46,223 nt of DNA from a virus. Below the pieces are notes generated by a model. It was not told where the DNA came from. It was given only the letters and a program-made list of their open reading frames with translations, and did no database searches. The position numbers and the translations under genes were made by a program. The stretch covers positions 1 to 46,223 of IMG/VR virus record IMGVR_UViG_3300017613_000353. One strand, given 5' to 3'. Shown one piece after another: positions 41,147-46,223 of the stretch (position 1 is the stretch's first letter; each line of letters begins with the position of its first letter).

Positions 41147-41748
41147 AAACGTGCCGAATATCAGCCAGCGATCTCGATCAGATGGTGTGGTATTACCGCA
41201 TGTTGAATATGAGTACCGATGATCTTTGTCAGCGGCTGCTGCATAAAGCAGAGCCAAATGAAAAAATGAGAGTCGGTACTCTCTGGCATGAAGTTCTGGA
41301 AAATTCAACTGGTGATATCGATGAGATCGATCACGGTGGCTATCACTTCAAAGTTTTGGCCGATGCTCATATTACCTTGCCCAAGCTCAAGGAAGACAAG
41401 TCGACCATAGATTATCAGATCGGAGATGTGCTGGTAACTCTCGTGGGCAAAGTAGATGCCATTGATTGCTTTAAAATCATTGACCACAAGGCAACCTTTA
41501 AGGCACCCAACCTTGATACTTACATGGAGTCGTACCAATGGAAAGCTTACCTCGAAATTTTCAAGCACAATGTCTTCGAGTACATAGCTTATCAATGTAA
41601 GATCAAAGGCAAAACGGTGTCTATCGTCAATGTCGACAAGCTAAAAATGTACAGGTATCCGGGCATGAAGATGGATCTGTTTTGTGGCATTATTGACCTG
41701 CTGGACTTTTTTAAAGCGTACCTGCCTGAAAAAATAGAGGAGAAATAA
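41143..41748 (+). CDS. PD-(D/E)XK exonuclease (RecB/Cas4-like)
   Basis: The catalytic pattern of the RecB-type nuclease is visible: GTLWHEVLE (His49 and Glu50), Asp105 in KVDAID, Asp114-x-Lys116 in IIDHKA, and the QxxxY motif (Gln132, Tyr136). It would resect double-strand ends to give single strands for the Sak4-like partner. The start overlaps the recombinase stop (ATGA). Size (201) fits phage members of this family. Confidence 0.8.
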   Translation: MKTCRISASDLDQMVWYYRMLNMSTDDLCQRLLHKAEPNEKMRVGTLWHEVLENSTGDIDEIDHGGYHFKVLADAHITLPKLKEDKSTIDYQIGDVLVTLVGKVDAIDCFKIIDHKATFKAPNLDTYMESYQWKAYLEIFKHNVFEYIAYQCKIKGKTVSIVNVDKLKMYRYPGMKMDLFCGIIDLLDFFKAYLPEKIEEK

Positions 41749-41750
41749 TT

Positions 41751-42035
41751 ATGAATTATCTCGCTACGGCACGAGAAAAGTTTGCGAACTTCCATTTTGA
41801 GAACCCCAACGTGTTCAGGCGGCTCAGAGAGCGCTGCTGGGATTTAAAAGCGGTCGGACACAAAACCTATAGGATTGATCTCCTGATAGGTGAATTGGTC
41901 GTTAAATACGATGAGAGGACGTCTGACAGGAAATTTGGGATCAACAACAATCACAGACCGTACTATGCTCGTTTGCTGAACAAGCAGCCGGGACTGGAAG
42001 GCTTTTTTAAAACAAGGGCAATGACGGGGGAATAA
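41751..42035 (+). CDS. conserved phage protein, 94 aa
   Basis: The protein shows the pattern NPNVFRRLRERCWDLK, then HKTYRIDLLIGELVVKYD, and NNNHRPYYARLLNKQPGLEGFFKTR. I recognise it as a widespread small phage protein, usually found near replication and recombination genes, of unknown role. ATG follows GGAGAAATAATT. The stop overlaps the next start (TAATG). Confidence 0.7.
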   Translation: MNYLATAREKFANFHFENPNVFRRLRERCWDLKAVGHKTYRIDLLIGELVVKYDERTSDRKFGINNNHRPYYARLLNKQPGLEGFFKTRAMTGE

Positions 42036-42880
42036 TGGAATATTTTGAGATTAAAAACTGGAAAAAGTTCCAGATCATCAGACACGACAGACCGTATCGA
42101 TGGATCAAATTGCATCTGACGCTTCTGCAGAATTATGAATTTGATTTGTTGACCGAAGTCCAACAGGCCCACCTGATGAAAATCTGGCTTTTGGCTGGTG
42201 GATTGGCCGGTAAAATTCCCAACGATCCGACATGGGTCGGCCGGAAAATCGGGGCAAAATCGAGGGTCGACCTGAACACGATGGCTGAGGTCGGTTTTTT
42301 GATCCCAATTGACGTTCAGGTGGAAAAAGATAAAAGATGGATATCATTGGAAAAAGAGACCGCCGCACCCCTGCTCGCCAACGTTGCCGCACCCCTGCTC
42401 GCCAACGTGGCGAGCAAGGGGGTCGACACAGAGAAGAGAAGAGAAGAGAAGAGGAGAGTAGAGAAGAGAAGAGAAGATACCCCCTTCTTGTCGGGGACGG
42501 CTGAAAAATCTCCAGAAATTCCATATGAGCAAATCGTGATTGATTTGAATGAAAAAACGGGTAAAAATTTTAACCCTAATGCAAACGATACTCGAAAGCT
42601 GATCAAGGCACGATGGAACGAGGGATTCACTCTTGAAAATTTTATCGCTGTACATGATCTGAAAGTTCAGGAATGGGGAAGCGATCCGAAGATGAAACGA
42701 TATCTTAGGCCAACAACCCTGTATAGCGGCAAATTTGATCGTTACCTACAGGAATCAGGGGGCATTGACCATGACAAGCTTAAAGAGCTTAAAAAGAGTT
42801 TTGCCGACACCGATTACGGGGAAACAGAACTCCCAGAGTGGGCAAAAGACGATGAAGGCAACGACTCCAACCAAGCATGA
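42035..42880 (+). CDS. replisome organizer / replication initiation protein
   Basis: The N-terminal part (about residues 1-110) is a winged-helix-like DNA-binding region (QQAHLMKIWLLAGGLAGKIP). A low-complexity linker follows. The C-terminal part (about 167-255) with IPYEQIVIDLNEKTGKNF, LIKARWNEGFTLENF and KYLRPTTLYSGKFDRYL is the conserved phage replisome domain (Phg_2220_C type). It probably binds the origin and recruits the DnaC-like loader whose gene overlaps it. The linker DNA carries tandem and palindromic repeats. Confidence 0.8.
   Translation: MEYFEIKNWKKFQIIRHDRPYRWIKLHLTLLQNYEFDLLTEVQQAHLMKIWLLAGGLAGKIPNDPTWVGRKIGAKSRVDLNTMAEVGFLIPIDVQVEKDKRWISLEKETAAPLLANVAAPLLANVASKGVDTEKRREEKRRVEKRREDTPFLSGTAEKSPEIPYEQIVIDLNEKTGKNFNPNANDTRKLIKARWNEGFTLENFIAVHDLKVQEWGSDPKMKRYLRPTTLYSGKFDRYLQESGGIDHDKLKELKKSFADTDYGETELPEWAKDDEGNDSNQA
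42362..42408 (+). repeat. two 23-bp tandem units plus a perfect palindrome in the initiator gene
   Basis: Units at 42362-42384 and 42386-42408 are identical over 23 bases and repeat every 24. The second overlaps the palindrome GCTCGCCAACGTGGCGAGC (42397-42415), which can fold to an 8-bp stem with a 3-base loop. In protein it gives a duplicated AAPLLANV. Iterons inside the initiator gene recall the lambda O-gene origin. Confidence 0.7.
42431..42477 (+). repeat. 47-base polypurine tract
   Basis: All bases from 42431 to 42477 are A or G except a T at 42459, mainly as repeats of GAGAA. It encodes the charged linker EKRREEKRRVEKRRED of the replisome organizer. It could melt or form triplex/slipped structure, or may just be a fast-drifting linker. 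Confidence 0.75.
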
Positions 42881-43661
42881 CGTTAATCTTCTTCGGCAAG
42901 CCGACCCAGAAAATCTGGGGAGAAAATTGATTGACTGCAAGAAGCGAGGGCACGGTAATTACACAGCCACAGAGATGGGGGTCGTGCTTGGCAGAACGGT
43001 CTGGACGCAATGCCCGGAATGCGAGAAAGAGGCTGAGAAAAAGAAGGAAGCGGATCAGGCTGCAAAAAGGGAAGAGGATCTAATGAAGAGATTCTCAAGG
43101 GCTGGCATTCCGAAAAGATTTATCGGATCGTCTCTGGATGAATACGAGACAGGCAACCGGGAACAAAAGCTTGCCCTGAAAGTTTGCCAGCAATATGTTG
43201 ACAAGCTGGATGAAATTTATCTCAGGGGAACATCGTTAATCTTCTGCGGCAAGCCCGGAACCGGCAAAACACATCTGGCCTGTGCGATACTGATCGAGGC
43301 GATTAAACGAGGTTTCACGGCAAAATATTCCTCAGTCTACGATTTGGTATCGGATTACAAACGGACGTTTGGTACAGCCTCTGAGGAAACGGAGAGCAGC
43401 ATCCTGACTCGTTACTGTGATCCGGGTTTGCTCATATTGGATGAAGTGGGGGTTCAGTTCGGAACATCTGCTGAATTGGTAATTATCTTCAGGATCCTTA
43501 ACCAGCGCTACAACGCAGTTAGGCCCACGATCCTGATTACAAATCATTCGGAAAAGGATTTGGAGACTTTCATTGGTGAGCAAGTGGTAGACAGGCTCCG
43601 TGATAACAACGGGGCATTGGTCAAATTCATCTGGAATAGCTACCGAAAGGGGGGAAGATAA
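42852..43661 (+). CDS. DnaC-like helicase loader ATPase
   Basis: I choose ATG 42852; the frame is open further upstream, but that overlaps the initiator more deeply. The 269-residue product has a CPEC pair near residue 54, a basic helical part, Walker A GKPGTGKTH and Walker B LLILDEVG, followed by sensor-type ITNHS and an arginine-containing end (VVDRLRDN). This matches DnaC/DnaI family loaders, which place DnaB-type helicase on DNA. No helicase gene lies in this window, so it may load the host helicase. Confidence 0.85.
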   Translation: MKATTPTKHDVNLLRQADPENLGRKLIDCKKRGHGNYTATEMGVVLGRTVWTQCPECEKEAEKKKEADQAAKREEDLMKRFSRAGIPKRFIGSSLDEYETGNREQKLALKVCQQYVDKLDEIYLRGTSLIFCGKPGTGKTHLACAILIEAIKRGFTAKYSSVYDLVSDYKRTFGTASEETESSILTRYCDPGLLILDEVGVQFGTSAELVIIFRILNQRYNAVRPTILITNHSEKDLETFIGEQVVDRLRDNNGALVKFIWNSYRKGGR

Positions 43662-43828
43662 TGTCCGATGATGCACCGTGTGAGGATAAAAACGAAACCC
43701 GTGAAGTCCTCACGCCACCTTGTGAGGATAATTTACCGGCTGGATTCCGGCACAGGAGATCCGGCCTCTCTTACGTTACCGTGCCGGTCGCTCTCACACC
43801 ACCGTGCAGAGATGACCTGCCATTTTGA
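43661..43828 (+). CDS. 55-aa protein with an SSB-like C-terminal tip
   Basis: ATG at 43661 overlaps the upstream TAA and follows GGGGGGAAGATA. The protein has two copies of LTPPC(E/R)D(N/D)LP (residues 17-26 and 45-54) and ends DDLPF. That ending matches the acidic SSB C-terminal tip (DDIPF) which binds many repair and replication enzymes. The next gene encodes an SSB ending DDIPF. I infer a decoy or competitor for SSB-tail binding partners. Too short to place in a known family. Confidence 0.6.
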   Translation: MSDDAPCEDKNETREVLTPPCEDNLPAGFRHRRSGLSYVTVPVALTPPCRDDLPF

Positions 43829-43843
43829 AAAGGAGAAAATGTA

Positions 43844-44287
43844 ATGGGATCAGTTAACAGAGTTATGCTAATCGGGAATTTGGGGAAAGACCCGGAAGTG
43901 ACTTCCCTGCCTGATGGGAAAGCCGTATGCAACTTCTCGATGGCTACGTCCGAATCGTGGAAGGATAAAAACACCGGGGAAAAGAGGGAATCAACGGAAT
44001 GGCACAATTGCAAGTGCTTCGGAAAGCTGGCCGAAATCTGTGGGGAATACCTGCACAAAGGCAAGCAGGTACGGATCGTGGGCAAGAAAAAAACTCGCAG
44101 CTACGAGAAAGACGGCTACACTTTCTATGTGTGTGACGTTGTATTCCACGAGATGCTGATGCTGGGCAACAAGAGCGATTCTCCCCGGCGAGACGCAGAA
44201 GGTTATGGGCCGCCAGAGCCGCAATCATACCAACATCAGGATGCCGTAAGACCCTTGCCCAGTTACGAAGATGACATCCCGTTTTAG
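43844..44287 (+). CDS. ssb: single-stranded DNA-binding protein
   Basis: The 147-residue protein has the OB-fold pattern VNRVMLIGNLGKDPEV, FSMATSESWKD, TEWHNCKCFGKLAEICGEYLHKG and KQVRIVGKKKTRSY (about residues 1-100). A low-complexity linker follows, and the acidic tip YEDDIPF. It coats single strands in replication and recombination. AAAAGGAGAAAATGTA precedes the start. Gene order with Sak4-like, exonuclease and loader genes is typical of phage recombination modules. Confidence 0.95.
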   Translation: MGSVNRVMLIGNLGKDPEVTSLPDGKAVCNFSMATSESWKDKNTGEKRESTEWHNCKCFGKLAEICGEYLHKGKQVRIVGKKKTRSYEKDGYTFYVCDVVFHEMLMLGNKSDSPRRDAEGYGPPEPQSYQHQDAVRPLPSYEDDIPF

Positions 44288-44479
44288 ATGAAATCGGACA
44301 TGTCATGCAGGGCAGCCGACAAAAACCCCCGGACAGATGTGGTGATGTGTTATGAGCATATCTATCCCGTCTATCCGGGGCTGGCAAAGTCGAAGATTCG
44401 CCCAAGGAAAAAAAATATCAAACCATGTAACCGGCATCAACCCTACTGCAGGTATGATGCAATCAATCGAAAGGGGTAA
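44288..44479 (+). CDS. small basic protein, 63 aa
   Basis: ATG directly follows the SSB stop. The product is Arg/Lys/Pro-rich with four Cys (residues 7, 21, 47 and 54) and no hydrophobic part. It might bind metal through the Cys residues, but the spacing matches no motif I know. Possibly a translated extension of the SSB operon. Function unknown. Confidence 0.5.
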   Translation: MKSDMSCRAADKNPRTDVVMCYEHIYPVYPGLAKSKIRPRKKNIKPCNRHQPYCRYDAINRKG

Positions 44480-44482
44480 TAA

Positions 44483-44767
44483 ATGAGAAGCCTATGGACT
44501 CTGAGACACGAGAAAGCGTTTATCGACAGGCTGGGAGAGCATAACGAAGAGAGGTACTGTAAATACAACAAGAAAACGATGCTGATAAAGTACGTTTCCG
44601 CTCTTCCCCTGCGATCAAACTGGGGTGACCTGAACCCCGAAGAGGTCGTTGACTATGCGGTAGATATGCTGGAGAGGGTGATGGGGTATATCGACCAGCG
44701 CACGGCTGGCATGGTGATCAATGTCTGGGCATGGCTCGAAACGTACAAGGCCAACGAGGTCAAATAA
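44483..44767 (+). CDS. hypothetical protein, 94 aa
   Basis: ATG at 44483 follows AAAGGGGTAATAA. The product is helical and charged (HEKAFIDRLGEHNEERYCKYNKK), with a Trp-rich end (VINVWAWLETY). No signal peptide or motif. It is close to the SSB operon and probably cotranscribed. Family not recognised. Confidence 0.6.
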   Translation: MRSLWTLRHEKAFIDRLGEHNEERYCKYNKKTMLIKYVSALPLRSNWGDLNPEEVVDYAVDMLERVMGYIDQRTAGMVINVWAWLETYKANEVK

Positions 44768-44813
44768 TGGAATTCTCTCGTAGGTCATTATTAACATTAA
44801 CTTAGGGGATAAC

Positions 44814-44984
44814 ATGTTTGATCAAAAATCGTTTATTGTTTTGTTGGTTAGTTTGTGCATGCTCTTCATTCTTACAACGCTAAACCTATCATGGGCAGGG
44901 GAGAAGCCACAGCCGTGCCCACCGTACCTTTCAATCTACTGTGAGTCCGGGGTCATAAAAAAAGGAGGGAAAAATGACACTTAA
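44814..44984 (+). CDS. small exported or membrane-anchored Cys protein, 56 aa
   Basis: ATG at 44814 follows TAGGGGATAAC. A hydrophobic N-terminus (FIVLLVSLCMLFILTTLNLSWA, about 7-28) looks like a Sec signal with cleavage after SWA. The short mature part contains PQPCPPYLSIYC and ends in a Lys/Gly tail. Its end overlaps the next gene by 11 bases, so both are expressed together. The two exported Cys-containing proteins may act as a pair. Confidence 0.5.
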   Translation: MFDQKSFIVLLVSLCMLFILTTLNLSWAGEKPQPCPPYLSIYCESGVIKKGGKNDT

Positions 44985-45834
44985 AAAAGTATTTTATTTG
45001 GCAATCGCTGTTTGTTTGTTAGTTTGCAACGCTAATGCGGGCACACCACCATGTCCACCACCACCGCCCTGCGATCCGTGTGATTCGTGTTGCAAAGAGT
45101 GTGAACCGTGCGATCCGTGTGATTCGTGCTGCCCTCCCTGCAAAAAATGTCCGCCCGGAACGGAATGTAGGCCGCCGTGTATCCAAGAAGGCTGCCCACC
45201 GGGTACGGAATGTCGGCCACCTTGCACAACAGAAAAATGTCCTCCCGGCACCGAATGTCGTGGGCCATGCCCTAAATGTCCGCCTACGGTTCCATGCCCA
45301 TCACCTAAAACAGCGGATTGCCCATCGTGTTCAGGTGGCACTTGCTGCCGTGTTCACCTTGATTTCTATGTGGATAACGAATTACGCACCAGCCGTTTAT
45401 GGGGTGAAGTTCCGGGGCTGAACAACCATTTATTGTTTCCCGGTGGCACACAATGTGTGGTAGACGAAGTGCGTTGGCTGATGGGTAACAACGCCAAAGC
45501 CAAATTGTATTGCGCCGGTGCCACAGCGACCAAAACCGAATATGCCTATGCTGAATCGAATGGAACGTGCGATACTCAGATCACGTTCTACGTCAACGAG
45601 AGATTAAATTCGATTCGGCGTTGGTGCGAAGTGCCGAAACTGCATGAAACCATCGAATTACCGGATGGTTCGCTGTGCGGTATAGGCAAGGTGCTTTGGC
45701 ACGTTGATTCTCACGCCAATGTTGAGATTTATTGCACCGTTGGCAAAACCACGGCTGCGGCTTTATCGGTGGACGATGTTTTCACAGATGAAGAATCGGC
45801 TGGATTGTGTTTTATTAACAGCTTTAAATTGTAA
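44974..45834 (+). CDS. exported Cys/Pro-rich repeat protein with duplicated domain, 286 aa
   Basis: A Sec signal (residues 1-22, CNANA before the mature part) is followed by a Cys/Pro region at 24-125 with 26 Cys, two DPCDSCC copies and three CPPGTEC units. Two copies of a 58-residue domain follow (about 125-182 and 199-257), each with FYV(D/N)..L..R..W, E-V-P, PGG/PDG..C and YC. Ribosome-binding site AAAGGAGG. It is probably secreted and disulphide-bonded. I know no phage family like it. Confidence 0.7.
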   Translation: MTLKKVFYLAIAVCLLVCNANAGTPPCPPPPPCDPCDSCCKECEPCDPCDSCCPPCKKCPPGTECRPPCIQEGCPPGTECRPPCTTEKCPPGTECRGPCPKCPPTVPCPSPKTADCPSCSGGTCCRVHLDFYVDNELRTSRLWGEVPGLNNHLLFPGGTQCVVDEVRWLMGNNAKAKLYCAGATATKTEYAYAESNGTCDTQITFYVNERLNSIRRWCEVPKLHETIELPDGSLCGIGKVLWHVDSHANVEIYCTVGKTTAAALSVDDVFTDEESAGLCFINSFKL

Positions 45835-45854
45835 CAATGGCCGTTACTGGTGGG
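45832..45854 (+). repeat. 23-bp direct repeat, copy 1 (copy 2 at 46106-46128)
   Basis: The two copies agree at 22 of 23 bases. Each begins at or next to the stop codon of the upstream gene and continues with ATGGCCG and ACTGGTGGG. They flank the gene at 45863-46108, so the unit gene plus repeat could have been inserted or duplicated. Copy 2 also forms part of the inverted repeat at 46120-46202. Confidence 0.8.
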
Positions 45855-45862
45855 AGGATAAA

Positions 45863-46108
45863 ATGGGAAAACCTATAAATATTATTTTTGATGGGCCACC
45901 CGGACATGATGCACCCTGTTTTGTAGAGGTAGAAACAGACGATGGAAAATCTATCAAGATCGGAGAGTGGATACAGAAAGGGAATTATTGGGCGCTTCGG
46001 ATCACAGCTATGCCTACTGAGGCAGATTTGTGTAAATGCGACCCAAAGCCTGATACCTATTGGTACGAAGAAGAATTATGCGAAGGTTGCAAAAAACCAC
46101 GCTTATAA
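45863..46108 (+). CDS. small protein with Cys pairs, 81 aa
   Basis: ATG at 45863 follows GGGAGGATAAA, inside the long open frame that starts earlier but overlaps the secreted protein gene. The product (MGKPINIIFDGPPGHDAP at the start) has a beta half with FVEVETDDGKSIKIGEW, then four Cys (CKCDP, CEGC) that could hold zinc. It is flanked by the 23-bp direct repeats. I do not recognise the family; a small zinc-binding phage protein is likely. Confidence 0.6.
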   Translation: MGKPINIIFDGPPGHDAPCFVEVETDDGKSIKIGEWIQKGNYWALRITAMPTEADLCKCDPKPDTYWYEEELCEGCKKPRL

Positions 46109-46119
46109 CAATGGCCGGT

Positions 46120-46202
46120 ACTGGTGGGGTATGGTTATGATCTCTATTCGTTGTAACCGGAAGTGCGAATAAGGGTAAACTTAAAAGCCCTGCCCCACCA
46201 GT
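46120..46202 (+). other. inverted repeat in the leader of the last gene
   Basis: ACTGGTGGGG (46120-46129) pairs with CCCCACCAGT (46193-46202), spanning about 60 bases with possible inner pairing (AGGG with GCCCT). The strand between them holds only a 13-codon frame (46131-46172) that I do not accept. A ribosome-binding site AAAGGAGAACAA follows. It could act as a translation or transcription control element. Folding not computed. Confidence 0.45.
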
Positions 46203-46219
46203 TTATTAAAGGAGAACAA

Positions 46220-46223
46220 ATGA
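46220..46223 (+). CDS. start of a further gene, cut by the window end
   Basis: The last four bases are ATGA, preceded by AAAGGAGAACAA at ideal spacing, the same ribosome-binding site used before several late genes. Only the start codon is inside the window, so nothing can be said about the product. Confidence 0.6.

Noticed and set aside
40547-41308. Antisense frame of 253 codons opposite the recombinase gene
   Set aside because: It lies opposite clear Walker and nuclease motifs and has no domain pattern of its own.
42105-42655. Antisense frames with Ser/Leu/Phe repeats opposite the replisome organizer
   Set aside because: They are mirror products of the GAGAA tract and have no start signals.
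46131-46172. 13-codon frame after the second direct repeat
   Set aside because: Too short, no ribosome-binding site of its own, and inside a likely leader structure.
1-46223. CRISPR array, insertion sequence or integrase
   Set aside because: No regularly spaced repeats, transposase, integrase or attachment-site pattern was found.

Overview
The window is a contiguous piece of a tailed double-stranded DNA phage genome (Caudoviricetes). Every gene I accept lies on the + strand. Genes are packed with few gaps: many start and stop codons overlap (TAATG, ATGA), and ribosome-binding sites are strong (AAGGAG, GGAGAAC). The likely host is a Gram-negative bacterium, inferred from two lipoproteins with clear lipoboxes, several exported proteins and a T7-lysozyme-type amidase. 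The host genus cannot be read from the sequence. No integrase, repressor, terminase, portal, DNA polymerase or RNA polymerase gene is visible, so the genome extends beyond both edges. The last bases are the start codon of a further gene.

Layout. (1) 1-1.35 kb: small unknown genes, a zinc-ribbon protein, and two tRNA genes, Met(CAT) with initiator-like traits and Pro(TGG), closed by a strong terminator. (2) 1.6-17.7 kb: virion morphogenesis, in the order scaffold, major capsid protein, a small head protein, two related head-tail adaptors, a lysine-rich repeat protein, a probable nozzle/stopper, and tail/adhesion proteins. The adhesion set includes a 1099-residue adhesin with four discoidin-like repeats and a shorter paralogue. 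(3) 17.7-22.1 kb: two large proteins that look like internal/ejection proteins. (4) 22.1-24.9 kb: a cupin, then a lysis and envelope cassette (XhlA-like protein, amidase, holin candidate, two lipoproteins). (5) 25-36.6 kb: an exported protein, a permuted NlpC/P60-type hydrolase, and a 3533-residue polyvalent protein. The giant carries two zincin motifs, a Cys-cluster domain, a methyltransferase-like fold and an LPD38-like C-terminus. Such proteins are thought to enter the host with the DNA. (6) 36.6-38.2 kb: a metallopeptidase-like protein and a DEDDy exonuclease, then a terminator.

(7) 38.2-46.2 kb: a replication/recombination and accessory module that begins with a good sigma-70-type promoter. 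Three small genes are followed by a non-coding segment bounded by a perfect inverted pair of consensus DnaA boxes, which I propose as a replication origin. Next come DUF1367, an HNH protein, a Sak4-like recombinase, a PD-(D/E)XK exonuclease, a replisome organizer, a DnaC-like loader and SSB. A 55-residue protein directly upstream of SSB ends in an SSB-like C-terminal tip. The module ends with exported cysteine-rich proteins of unknown role.

The points I rate most worth follow-up are the SSB-tail mimic, the DnaA-box-bounded origin (with a second structured candidate inside the replisome-organizer gene), the duplicated zincin module in the giant protein, the exported Cys/Pro-rich protein, and the HxH repeat family shared by three virion proteins. 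All functional calls come from reading the sequence and family knowledge; no database search was run.
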